Below, piece after piece: positions 1-7,956 of a stretch of 64,000 nucleotides of DNA. Source of the DNA: Antrihabitans cavernicola (GTDB taxonomy: Bacteria > Actinomycetota > Actinomycetes > Mycobacteriales > Mycobacteriaceae); NCBI RefSeq assembly GCF_008297975.1, contig NZ_VLNY01000012.1:62001-126000 (forward strand). The letters are read 5' to 3'. Each line of letters opens with the position of its first letter. The stretch's first letter is position 1. Position numbers and translations under genes: made by a program. The notes beneath the pieces are model-generated. The model made no database searches and was not told the origin of the DNA. It saw only the letters and a list, made by a program, of their open reading frames with translations.

Positions 1-510
1 GCCGACGCCGTGATGCTCTCCGGCGAAACTTCCGTCGGCAAGTACGTGATGGAGACCGTTCGCACCATGGCACGCATCGTCGAAGCCGTCGAACCGGAGT
101 TGGCGCGCATCCCGCCGCTGACCCATGTGCCGCGTACCAAGCGCGGTGTCATTTCGTATGCTGCCCGCGACATCGGAGAGCGGCTCGATGCGAAGGCTCT
201 TGTCGCCTTCACGCAGTCCGGTGACACCGTGCGCAGGCTTGCTCGGTTGCACACTCGGCTGCCGTTGCTGGCCTTCACGCCGTTGCCGGAGGTGCGGAGT
301 CAGTTGGCGCTGACGTGGGGCACCGAGACGTTCTTGGTGCCGCGGGTGGAGAGTACGGACGCCATGATCGGCCAGGTCGACCAGTCGCTGCTGAACCTCG
401 ATCGTTACGCCAAGGGCGACTTGGTGGTGATCGTGGCCGGCTCGCCGCCCGGAACTGTGGGATCTACCAACATGATTCACGTTCACAGGATCGGCGAGGA
501 AGACCATTAG
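1..510 (+). CDS. pyk: Pyruvate kinase, C-terminal part (5' end outside window)
   Basis: Pyruvate kinase converts phosphoenolpyruvate and ADP to pyruvate and ATP, the last step of glycolysis, in the cytoplasm. The frame is open from base 1 and enters at the conserved segment ADAVMLSGETSVGKY, which in this family closes the catalytic barrel; the C-terminal regulatory domain follows and the gene stops at TAG 508-510. Only about the last 169 residues are present. It is followed without a gap by the thioesterase gene, whose probable ATT start shares bases with this stop codon, so the two are likely co-transcribed and translationally coupled. The pyk-tesB pairing is the same as in Mycobacterium. 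Confidence 0.95.
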   Translation, partial: ADAVMLSGETSVGKYVMETVRTMARIVEAVEPELARIPPLTHVPRTKRGVISYAARDIGERLDAKALVAFTQSGDTVRRLARLHTRLPLLAFTPLPEVRSQLALTWGTETFLVPRVESTDAMIGQVDQSLLNLDRYAKGDLVVIVAGSPPGTVGSTNMIHVHRIGEEDH

Positions 511-1387
511 CAGCGAGGCGGGGACCGACCTCGAAATACTGCTGACGTTGCTGGACCTGGATCAGGTCGACGACGACACATTCATCGGTCACAATCCGCC
601 GAACGCCGTGGGTAGCAGAACCTTTGGCGGACAGCTTATTTCGCAAGCGATGGTGGCGGCCGGGCGTACCGTCGGCGACGGCCGTCCTGTGCACGCCATC
701 AACGCACACTTCATTCGCGGTGGAAATGTCAAGGAGCCCATCGAGTTCCGGGTGCAACGGCACCGCGACGGCCGCGCATTCGCCAATCGCATCGTCACCG
801 CCTTTCAAGACGACCAGGAACTCTTCGTCATGCTTGCCGCGTTCCAGGACTGGACCAAGGGTCTGGAGCACGCGGTCGAGGTGCCCGACGTTCCGTATCC
901 GGATGTGTTGCCGCCACTCGGCGATCACTTCGTCGGTTACGAGGATCGCCTGGAGCTGTTCGTCAACGCGCTCAAGCCGATCGACATGCGCTACGCCAAC
1001 GATCCAACGTGGATCATGAAGGGCACAGGCGAGCGCCTCAATCACAACAGGGTCTGGATGAAGGCCGACGGCGACCTGCCCGACGACCCGCTGGTGCACG
1101 TGGCAACCATGGGCTATTCGTCGGACACCACCGTGCTCGATTCGATCATCACCACCCACGGCTTGTCGTGGGGACTCGACCGCATTGTCGCTGCGACGGT
1201 GAACCATTCGATGTGGTTCCACCGTCCGTTCCGGTTCGACGACTGGGCGCTCTATGCCACCGAGTCGCCCGTCGCAGCCGGATCGAGGGGCCTGGGAACC
1301 GGTCGATTCTTCTCGCTCGAGGGTGAGCTGCTGGCAACGGTGGTGCAGGAGGGCTTGATCAGGCACTTCCCGCGGAAAGAAAAGTAG
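506..1387 (+). CDS. tesB: Acyl-CoA thioesterase II, probable ATT start
   Basis: TesB hydrolyses medium- and long-chain acyl-CoA to free fatty acid and CoA using two hot-dog folds. The catalytic Asp lies in GYSSDTTVLDS, the Thr in AATVNHSMWFHRPF and the Gln in VVQEGLIRHF. No ATG, GTG or TTG upstream preserves the first strand: the nearest TTG (548) would cut into the conserved segment EILLTLLDLDQ. An ATT at 506-508, overlapping the pyk stop, gives 293 residues, sits 5-6 bases after GAGGAAG, and yields an N-terminus matching E. coli TesB in length. I therefore place the start there; this is inference, and TTG 548 or CTG 539/542 remain alternatives. Confidence 0.88.
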   Translation: MSSEAGTDLEILLTLLDLDQVDDDTFIGHNPPNAVGSRTFGGQLISQAMVAAGRTVGDGRPVHAINAHFIRGGNVKEPIEFRVQRHRDGRAFANRIVTAFQDDQELFVMLAAFQDWTKGLEHAVEVPDVPYPDVLPPLGDHFVGYEDRLELFVNALKPIDMRYANDPTWIMKGTGERLNHNRVWMKADGDLPDDPLVHVATMGYSSDTTVLDSIITTHGLSWGLDRIVAATVNHSMWFHRPFRFDDWALYATESPVAAGSRGLGTGRFFSLEGELLATVVQEGLIRHFPRKEK

Positions 1388-1470
1388 GTACTGCGGCGCG
1401 CATGTCGGCGGTCGTCGGGTTAAACTTCGCCAGCTCATAGGCGGGGGGATCCACCTGATGATGGAGTTGT

Positions 1471-3312
1471 ATGCAAAGTCTCGACTGGTCCAACGAGTTG
1501 GTCAAGAGCCTCTGGTGGCTGTTGAAAGCCTTTGCAATAACGGCTGTGTGTTTTGCGCTGGTCTCCGTTCTGTTGATTCGCCTCACCCGATGGGGTCGGC
1601 AATTCTGGCGGATCGGCGGCGGCTACTTCTCCGGTAAGGGCGCATGGAAGACGTATCTCTTCATCGCGGTTCTGCTCATCTTCGCGCTGTGGAGTGTGCG
1701 GATGAACGTGTTGCTGTCGTATCAGGGCAACGACATGTACACGGCTCTTCAGGGCGCAGCGCAGGCGCTCGGTTCCGGTGACACCGCGTCGCTCGACGCT
1801 GCCAAGACGGCGTTCTGGCACTCCCTGATCGTGTTCGCGGTGCTGGCCACCATTCACGTCGTGCGCTCGATGCTGGATCTCTACGCCGGTCAGGCGTTCG
1901 ATATCCGATGGCGGTTGTGGCAGACCGATCGACTGGTCGACGACTGGTTGGACGGTCGGGCGTTCTACCGCGGCAGGTTCATCGACGACACGATCGATAA
2001 CCCGGATCAGCGCATCGAGCAAGACGTCACTGATTATGTGCAGACCACGCGAACGTTGGCGATCGGTGCTGTCAGCGCGATCGCGTCCGTCATATCGTTC
2101 ACGAAGATTCTGTGGGACCTGTCCGGTCCGTTGACGGTGCTCGGAGTAGAGATTCCGCGCGCCATGATGTTCTTGGTGTTCGCGTACGTGCTCATCTCTA
2201 CGGTGATCGCGTTCTGGATCGGTCGACCACTGATCAAGCTGAACTTCCTCAACGAAAGCCTGACCGCAACGTTCCGTTACGCACTCGTCCGCCTACGGGA
2301 CAGCGCGGAAAACGTTGCCTTCTATCGTGGCGAGCGCGTGGAGGGTGTCGGGTTGCTGAGCCGCTTCCGCGCGGTGATCAAGAACTACTGGCAGATCGTC
2401 TATCGACTCCTGAAGTTCAACGGCTGGAACCTGTCGGTGAATCAGACCGCGGTGGTTTTCCCGCTGATCATCCAGGCGCCTCGATTCTTCAGTGGGGCAG
2501 TAACACTCGGTGATGTGACTCAGACAGGTAGTGCCTTCGGCCAGGTACACGATTCGCTCTCGTTCTTCCGCGAGTCCTACGACACCTTCGCCGGCTACCG
2601 GGCGACCCTGATCCGACTCGACGGCTTGATGGCCGCAGACGGTCAATCTCGCGAACTCCCCAAGTTGGCGTCCGCGGACACCGCCGATGCGCTCGAGATC
2701 GTCGGCGTCGGTGTTCGTCGTCCCGACGGTGAAGTTCTCATCGACGATCTGAGTCTGCGGATGACGCCGGGTGACGCGCTGGTCGTGAAGGGCAAGTCGG
2801 GCAGTGGAAAGACGACACTGCTGCGAAGTCTCGCGGAGCTGTGGCCGTATGCGGACGGCGAGCTGCGCAGGCCGCCCGGTCACGACACGCTGTTCCTGTC
2901 GCAGATGCCGTACCTGCCGCTCGGCGATCTCCGCACAGCGATCTCGTACCCGGCGGCACCTGGCGAACTGGACGACGAAGCCCTGCGCGAGACCTTGCGG
3001 AAGGTGTTCCTGAGCAATCTCACCGACCGGCTGACCGAGGTGGCCGACTGGGCGAAGATTCTCTCGCCCGGCGAGCAGCAGCGAATTGCGTTCGCTCGAA
3101 TCCTGCTGATCAAGCCGAAGGTCGTGTTCCTCGACGAGGCGACGTCGGCCATCGACGAGGGCCTGGAATTCGCTATCTACCAACTGATTCGGTCCGAGGT
3201 GCCCGAGTGCATCCTGGTCAGCGTCGCCCATCGCAGCACCGTCGATCAGCATCACACGCAGAAGCTGGAACTCGAAGGCGATGGCACCTGGGAGCTTTCG
3301 CCCGTCAGCTGA
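1471..3312 (+). CDS. BacA/YddA-type ABC transporter, fused membrane and ATPase domains
   Basis: This 613-residue protein joins an N-terminal membrane domain of the SbmA/BacA type (about residues 20-350, several hydrophobic helices) to an ABC ATPase. The ATPase has Walker A GKSGSGKTTL, signature LSPGEQQRIAFARIL and Walker B VVFLDEATSAID. Relatives include E. coli YddA and mycobacterial Rv1819c, which takes up cobalamin and antimicrobial peptides; the substrate here cannot be read from sequence. ATG 1471 has GGAG just upstream. The gene stands alone after tesB and ends at a perfect 18-bp inverted repeat shared with the converging permease gene. It is cytoplasmic-membrane located and probably works as a homodimer. 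Confidence 0.9.
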   Translation: MQSLDWSNELVKSLWWLLKAFAITAVCFALVSVLLIRLTRWGRQFWRIGGGYFSGKGAWKTYLFIAVLLIFALWSVRMNVLLSYQGNDMYTALQGAAQALGSGDTASLDAAKTAFWHSLIVFAVLATIHVVRSMLDLYAGQAFDIRWRLWQTDRLVDDWLDGRAFYRGRFIDDTIDNPDQRIEQDVTDYVQTTRTLAIGAVSAIASVISFTKILWDLSGPLTVLGVEIPRAMMFLVFAYVLISTVIAFWIGRPLIKLNFLNESLTATFRYALVRLRDSAENVAFYRGERVEGVGLLSRFRAVIKNYWQIVYRLLKFNGWNLSVNQTAVVFPLIIQAPRFFSGAVTLGDVTQTGSAFGQVHDSLSFFRESYDTFAGYRATLIRLDGLMAADGQSRELPKLASADTADALEIVGVGVRRPDGEVLIDDLSLRMTPGDALVVKGKSGSGKTTLLRSLAELWPYADGELRRPPGHDTLFLSQMPYLPLGDLRTAISYPAAPGELDDEALRETLRKVFLSNLTDRLTEVADWAKILSPGEQQRIAFARILLIKPKVVFLDEATSAIDEGLEFAIYQLIRSEVPECILVSVAHRSTVDQHHTQKLELEGDGTWELSPVS

Positions 3313-3313
3313 C

Positions 3314-3352
3314 CTTCGCACACGAGTGAGGGATCCTCACTCGTGTGCGAAG
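3314..3352. terminator. Bidirectional terminator-like inverted repeat
   Basis: A perfect 18-bp inverted repeat (3314-3331 with 3335-3352) has a 3-base loop and lies exactly between two converging stop codons. It has no T-run on either side. I infer transcription termination for both genes. Confidence 0.75.
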
Positions 3353-3356
3353 CGAA

Positions 3357-4856
3357 CTATGAGTTGTCGCCGTCGTTCGGGAGCGGCCGCTTGGCGACAA
3401 CCGGGTACTCGCCGGTATAACCCAGCCGTTCCTGCGCAACCGCCTGCACGCGCTTGCGAACCAGGTACCAGCCGCCGATGAGCATCGGGATGATGACAAC
3501 CAGGGTCGCAACGGTCCACGAGCCGATCGGATGGTCCATCGCCATCAGAACCAGCACCGCGCCCAAGAACAACAGTGTCACGTAGCCCGTGTAGGGCGAT
3601 CCCCACAGCCGGAACTTCGGGCGCTCCAAGATTCCCTTCTGGGACCAGCGGTACAGCTGAATCTGGCAGATCACGATCGTCGCCCACGACGCGATGATTC
3701 CGAGAGACGCCATGTTCAACACGATTTCGAATGCCTGCCCGGGCACGATGCCGTTGAGAACGACGCCGAACAAGCCGAACACCGCGGTCAGACAGATGCC
3801 GCCGTACGGCACGCCGTTCCCTGACATCCGGCCGGTGAACGCGGGCGCGCTGCCGTTCATCGACATCGAGCGAAGGATGCGGCCCGTCGAGTAGAGGCCG
3901 GCGTTGAGGCTCGAGAATGCGGCGGTCAGCACGACGATGTTCATGATCGTCCCTGCACCGTCGACGCCGATCTTGGAGAAGAACGTGACGAAGGGGCTTT
4001 CTCCCGCCTTGTACGCCGTGTACGGCAGCAGCAAGCCGAGCAAGACCAAGGAACCCACGTAGAAGACCGCGATGCGGGCGATGACCGAGTTGATGGCGCG
4101 CGGCATGATCTTCTCGGGGTTCTGGGTCTCGCCTGCCGCGGTACCGACGAGTTCGACTGCGGCGTAGGCGAAGACGACGCCGGATGTGACGATCACCAGC
4201 GGGTAGATGCCCGTCGGAAACAACCCGCCCGAATGCGAGATGACACTGATGCCTGTGCTGTTGCCGTTGATGTCGTAGCGGCCCGCCAGGAAGATCGTGC
4301 CGACCACCAGGAAGGTGATCAGCGCGACGACCTTGATCAGTGCCGCCCAGAATTCGAGCTCACCGAACAGCTTCACCGAGATCAAGTTCATCGTCAGCAC
4401 GATTGCCAAGGCGATCAACGCGATCAGCCACTGCGGGACGTGCTCGAACGTCTTCCAGAAATGGAAGTAGGTGGCGATGGCGGTGGAGTCGACGATCGAC
4501 GTCATCGCCCAGTTGAGAAAGTACAGCCAGCCTGCGACGTAAGCCGCCTTCTCGCCGAGGAATTCGCGTGCGTAGGACACGAACGACCCGGACGACGGCC
4601 GGTGCAGCACCAGTTCGCCGAGTGCGCGCAGGATGAGAAATACGAATACGCCGCAGACGGCGTAGACGATGAACAGGCCAGGACCTGCATCGGCCAAACG
4701 TCCGCCGGCGCCGAGGAACAGTCCGGTTCCGATCGCGCCGCCGATGGCGATCATCTGCAGCTGACGGGGCTTGAGGCCCTTTTGGTAACCCTCGTCTTCT
4801 TCGGACAATGCGGAATTGTCGTAGACCTGCGCGGGTTGATCTTTCGATTGAGTCAT
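3357..4856 (-). CDS. ansP: APC-family amino-acid permease, L-asparagine permease-like
   Basis: This 499-residue polytopic membrane protein belongs to the amino acid-polyamine-organocation superfamily. The N-terminal motif [21 protein letters not shown] and the following [27 protein letters not shown] and WAMTSI segments are those of the AnsP branch in mycobacteria; about 12 transmembrane segments are visible. ATG at 4854-4856 is preceded by GAGAAGGA at good spacing. The frame stays open upstream to 4997 with a hydrophilic extension, but that part lacks a ribosome site and the conserved core begins after the chosen start. Asparagine specificity comes from family resemblance; another neutral amino acid is possible. 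The gene converges on the ABC exporter gene. Confidence 0.85.
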   Translation of the reverse strand: MTQSKDQPAQVYDNSALSEEDEGYQKGLKPRQLQMIAIGGAIGTGLFLGAGGRLADAGPGLFIVYAVCGVFVFLILRALGELVLHRPSSGSFVSYAREFLGEKAAYVAGWLYFLNWAMTSIVDSTAIATYFHFWKTFEHVPQWLIALIALAIVLTMNLISVKLFGELEFWAALIKVVALITFLVVGTIFLAGRYDINGNSTGISVISHSGGLFPTGIYPLVIVTSGVVFAYAAVELVGTAAGETQNPEKIMPRAINSVIARIAVFYVGSLVLLGLLLPYTAYKAGESPFVTFFSKIGVDGAGTIMNIVVLTAAFSSLNAGLYSTGRILRSMSMNGSAPAFTGRMSGNGVPYGGICLTAVFGLFGVVLNGIVPGQAFEIVLNMASLGIIASWATIVICQIQLYRWSQKGILERPKFRLWGSPYTGYVTLLFLGAVLVLMAMDHPIGSWTVATLVVIIPMLIGGWYLVRKRVQAVAQERLGYTGEYPVVAKRPLPNDGDNS

Positions 4857-5093
4857 TAGCGGGTCCTTCTCAAGGGTCGAGAACCAGGTCGTGCACACTG
4901 CGGTGCCGAGACGACTCAGTTCGGCGTGGAGCCGCTGAAGGGTCGACATCGTTGTCCCACGGCGCGTTTGGCCTTTCGGGTCCGTCCAGTCAAACACGGC
5001 GAAGACGCGAATTCTCGGGGAACTGCCGAAGCAAAGTGAGTTGATCGGGACCGTTGCCAGGGAAGCGAAATGCGTTGGTGCATTTGTCCGAAT

Positions 5094-6002
5094 TCAGTGA
5101 CCGGACGCCATTCTGGTGCGAAGCCAGCGTCGAAATCCGAGGGGCGTTCGTCCGGCAACTTCGTCCGACGTGCTTTCGAGAACGGCCGCGGCGAGATCGA
5201 TGAACTCGCCGCACGTTCGATACCGATCTGTCGGATCTTTTGCGAGAGCCTTTCCGACGATCGCGTTGATCGCCGGCGGCAACCACGGTGCGCGCTTGGT
5301 CAGCAGTGGTGGGGTCGACGCGATGTGTGCGTGCGCGATGGCGAAGGTGGTCGAGTAGGGAAACGGCGTTCTACCCGTCAGTAATTCCACCAGCGTGCAC
5401 GCAAGCGCGTACTGGTCCGTTGCGGGCAGCAGTTGCTGGCCTTGCAGCAATTCCGGCGCGGCGTAGGGAATGGTCGACAGGATTCGACCCTTCCGAACCA
5501 GTGGGCGCGAGTCGTCGAGCAGGTAAGCGACGCCGAAGTCCGTCAACACCGCCAGCGATGGCGTCGATTCCACGAGTATGTTGCCGGGCTTGACATCTCG
5601 GTGCAGCACGTCCCTGCCGTGTGCGTAGTCGAGGCCGTCGGCTATCTGGTCGACGACGTCGATCACGGCGTTCAGATCAGGGCGCGCGCCCAGGAGGGGG
5701 ATGAGCGTCGACGCACTCGGCCCGTCGACGAATTGCATTGTGAGCCAGGGGACATCATCGGTCAGCCCGTCGCTGTACATAGAAACGAGATTCGGATGGT
5801 GCAGGGTGTGCGCGATGTCGAATTCACGCTGAAAGCGGGCGCGGGCGGCACCGTCGAACGCGATCTCGGGCTCCAGGATTTTCAGTGCCTCGGTACGACC
5901 GCTGGTCGGGTTGGTGACGCGATACACCTCGCTCATCCCACCGCGACCGAGGTGGCATTGCACGACGTATCCAGCGAACGTGTTTCCCGCCGACAGCGTC
6001 AT
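5094..6002 (-). CDS. Soluble serine/threonine protein kinase (PknB-like)
   Basis: A 302-residue eukaryotic-like kinase. The glycine loop is GRGGMSEVY (about 19-27), the ATP lysine is K41 in EALKILEPE, the catalytic loop is HRDVKPGN with D136, the metal-binding DFG is at 155-157 and an AAPE motif follows. All catalytic residues are present, so it should be active. Unlike most PknA/B/D/H relatives it ends soon after the kinase domain, with no transmembrane helix or sensor domain, so it is probably cytoplasmic like PknG or PknK. No partner gene is adjacent. The upstream region holds a SOS-box-like palindrome about 235 bases away. Substrate unknown. Confidence 0.9.
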   Translation of the reverse strand: MTLSAGNTFAGYVVQCHLGRGGMSEVYRVTNPTSGRTEALKILEPEIAFDGAARARFQREFDIAHTLHHPNLVSMYSDGLTDDVPWLTMQFVDGPSASTLIPLLGARPDLNAVIDVVDQIADGLDYAHGRDVLHRDVKPGNILVESTPSLAVLTDFGVAYLLDDSRPLVRKGRILSTIPYAAPELLQGQQLLPATDQYALACTLVELLTGRTPFPYSTTFAIAHAHIASTPPLLTKRAPWLPPAINAIVGKALAKDPTDRYRTCGEFIDLAAAVLESTSDEVAGRTPLGFRRWLRTRMASGH

Positions 6003-6300
6003 GCTTCACCGTCCTCGGCCGATGCGATTGGTAGTCCGCAGAGTAGTACCGAAACGGCGGGGTCGGCGCTTCCGAGTTGTATCTATGGTGCAAACCGCGT
6101 TCGAACGCGACGCAGCAAAGTCTCAAACGGTAAGTCGTGAAACGGCTCTGGGCCGTCAGTCGCGCAGGAGCTGAAGGCGGGCCAGTGCTTCCCGTAGTCA
6201 TCTACCACCGACCCGCCCAGGTGACTATATCAGAGTTCGAACATGCGTTCTAGGAGTACGGCGAAACGAGCCGCAGACCAGCTGCTCCTCGGCGCCGGAC
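6003..6300. other. Non-coding gap upstream of the kinase gene
   Basis: This 298-base stretch separates the kinase start from the end of the next minus-strand gene. Frames open across it lack ribosome sites and recognisable protein sequence. Besides the SOS-box-like site at 6237-6252 it contains a short CGTTCGAACG palindrome near 6098-6107. I see no RNA gene. Confidence 0.4.
6237..6252. promoter_or_regulatory. SOS-box-like palindrome (LexA site candidate)
   Basis: The site reads tcGAACatgcGTTCta, matching the GAAC-N4-GTTC core of LexA boxes in mycobacteria and Bacillus. It lies in the gap between two minus-strand genes. Which gene it would control is unclear; the kinase start is 235 bases away on the minus strand, and no good plus-strand gene follows. 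Confidence 0.4.
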
Positions 6301-6996
6301 TCAGTCGTCAGAGATCAATTTGCTACTACCGCGGAGCCGGTTACGAAGCTGATCAGCGCCCTCGCCGGTCAACTCGTTCGGACCGACTGGACGGTTGGCG
6401 AGCGTCAGCAAGATCGCTTCGGCGGAACCCCGCACCTCAGGCCCGTCGCCGGTCGACCAGCCGACGTCGTCGGCGACGATTCGCAGTCCGGCGATACGAT
6501 TTCGGCTTCGGAAGTACAACGAACCGAACCCGATTCGGGTGAATAATGGCGCACAAAGTGCGAACGATTCGGCGGGCATCGGACGCGGTTTGAGTAGGGG
6601 ACGGCGGATGTCGAGGTTGTGGACGAGGATGTCGACAAGTGGTGCGACCGTCGGCATGCCGGGCGGATGTTCCCGCCGTGGCACCAACTCTCGCAGCGCG
6701 GCGATGATTGCCGTGGGTGGTTCGGCTCCGCGGGTCCTTCCGTCTTCCGCCGCGAAACGCTCGAACCGGAATCCCGATTTCGAGAGTCGGCCGACAAGCC
6801 TGCCTGGAGGTAGTGCCAGCCCAAATGTCCACCATCGCTGACGGAATTCTCCGATCGCACAGAGATGACCAGCCACGTCGCGTACCTTCCATTCACTACA
6901 AAGCGACTGGACCTCCCATTCTTCGGGGGTGAGCGTTTCCAGGAAGTCTGCGAGTTCGGCACGTTCGCGTTCGAGGAAGTCCCAGATGTCTGTCAT
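6301..6996 (-). CDS. Maleylpyruvate isomerase-type, DinB-fold protein (MDMPI_N / TIGR03083-like)
   Basis: The 231-residue product begins with a helical segment (WDFLERERAELADFLETLTPEEW) followed by CSEWKVRDVAGHL, the usual opening of mycothiol-dependent maleylpyruvate isomerase-like DinB proteins. Family metal ligands are histidines; candidates here are the His in VAGHL and those in LVDILVHNLDIRR. Proteins of this class bind a divalent metal and often use mycothiol, the actinobacterial thiol, but most members have no known substrate. It is a single gene; the next gene upstream runs the other way. A specific reaction cannot be assigned. Confidence 0.75.
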   Translation of the reverse strand: MTDIWDFLERERAELADFLETLTPEEWEVQSLCSEWKVRDVAGHLCAIGEFRQRWWTFGLALPPGRLVGRLSKSGFRFERFAAEDGRTRGAEPPTAIIAALRELVPRREHPPGMPTVAPLVDILVHNLDIRRPLLKPRPMPAESFALCAPLFTRIGFGSLYFRSRNRIAGLRIVADDVGWSTGDGPEVRGSAEAILLTLANRPVGPNELTGEGADQLRNRLRGSSKLISDD

Positions 6997-7293
6997 CGAT
7001 GGATCGTCGCATGATCAGTTGCCCGCGTTGCGAGTCTGCTCCGTCGCAACCGGTTTGGGCCGTTAGGTCACCTGTGCTGATTCAGGGCGGCAGCTAGCGC
7101 GGACGCGCATCCAGCAGCGGGAACACTTCGAACTGTCCTGCAGGACAACTGTCTTGCTACAAAAGATATGAACGTGTTAGAACTCGACCAATCTTGACAA
7201 ATGCAGAGGCATCCGCAGGTTCCTACCGCCGACTCCGCTCACTCAGCGTGCTACCAACTATCTAAAGTGCTTGCGAATTATCGGAGGTTGAAC
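6997..7293. other. Intergenic region between divergent genes
   Basis: This region separates the minus-strand isomerase-like gene from the plus-strand nucleotidyltransferase gene. It holds a 14-bp palindrome at 7134-7147 and AT-richer DNA from 7150 to 7210, which probably carries the promoter of the plus-strand gene. No supported coding sequence is visible. Confidence 0.4.
7134..7147. promoter_or_regulatory. 14-bp palindrome, possible operator
   Basis: TGTCCTGCAGGACA is a perfect palindrome placed just before the AT-richer segment upstream of the nucleotidyltransferase gene. It has the size and symmetry of a dimeric repressor site. No cognate regulator is adjacent, so this is an inference from symmetry alone. 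Confidence 0.3.
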
Positions 7294-7956
7294 ATGCCGG
7301 GACGGAAGGTTTCCATAGCTGAGTGCGAAGAACTCTGGGACGCATGGACGCCCAGCGAGGTTGCCCAGCGACTCTCGAACGTCACGGCTCCTTGGTGCGT
7401 CGCTGCCGGGTGGGCTTTGGAGTTGTTCTCCGACCGTGCTGCCCGGGTCCACAGCGACCTCGAAATCGCAGTGCCGAGTTCGCAATTCGACCAGATCGTT
7501 GCTGCATTTTCCGGCTTCGAGTGGGACGTCGCCGGCAACGGTCGAATTTGGCCGCTACCCGAAGGTATGGCCGATCACTTCCAGACGTGGCTACGACAAC
7601 CAGCGACCGGCCGCTATCGTGTCGACGTATTTCGAGAGCCTCACGTCGGCAGTCGTTGGGTATGCCGGCGCGGCACATCGATCACCCTGCCATACGAGGA
7701 TCTGATCCTGCGCACCGACGACGGCATCCCGTATGTGATCCCCGAGGTCGTGCTGTTGTTCAAGGCCAAACATCTGCGTAGCAAGGATCAGGCCGACTTC
7801 CACCAGGTGCTGCCCGTGCTGGATGCGGAGCGACGGGAGCGGCTCTGTAATTGGCTATCTCTGGTCCATCCAGGACACCCCTGGATCGAGTGCATGGAAA
7901 CGGTCGCTGTTCGGCCCCATCATGAGCGACCGTTTCCATGCACTCGGCGGATCTAG
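7294..7956 (+). CDS. Nucleotidyltransferase-fold protein (aminoglycoside adenylyltransferase-like)
   Basis: The 220-residue product has WCVAAGWALELF followed by HSDLEIAV, the pattern of the small ANT/LinB-like nucleotidyltransferase group, where the acidic pair (here D and E of HSDLEI) binds metal and nucleotide. The C-terminal segment LVHPGHPWIE is also typical of that group. The true substrate is unknown and antibiotic modification should not be assumed. ATG 7294 is chosen because GGAGG lies 6 bases upstream; the frame is open from 7201 without such a site. The last roughly 20 codons run through a 21-bp inverted repeat, so the C-terminal tail is terminator sequence translated as protein. 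The stop shares the bases CTAG with the converging gene. Confidence 0.7.
   Translation: MPGRKVSIAECEELWDAWTPSEVAQRLSNVTAPWCVAAGWALELFSDRAARVHSDLEIAVPSSQFDQIVAAFSGFEWDVAGNGRIWPLPEGMADHFQTWLRQPATGRYRVDVFREPHVGSRWVCRRGTSITLPYEDLILRTDDGIPYVIPEVVLLFKAKHLRSKDQADFHQVLPVLDAERRERLCNWLSLVHPGHPWIECMETVAVRPHHERPFPCTRRI
7888..7945. terminator. 21-bp inverted repeat overlapping the end of a coding region
   Basis: Arms at 7888-7908 and 7925-7945 are perfect reverse complements with a 16-base loop. The structure lies inside the last codons of the plus-strand gene and just before the stop of the converging gene. I infer a bidirectional terminator; there is no T-run. Confidence 0.65.

Noticed and set aside
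464-1438. A 324-codon minus-strand frame opposite tesB
   Set aside because: TesB catalytic motifs are all on the plus strand; the minus frame has no motif.
5824-6201. A 125-codon minus-strand frame overlapping the kinase start
   Set aside because: It overlaps the kinase N-terminus out of frame, has no ribosome site and no recognisable sequence.
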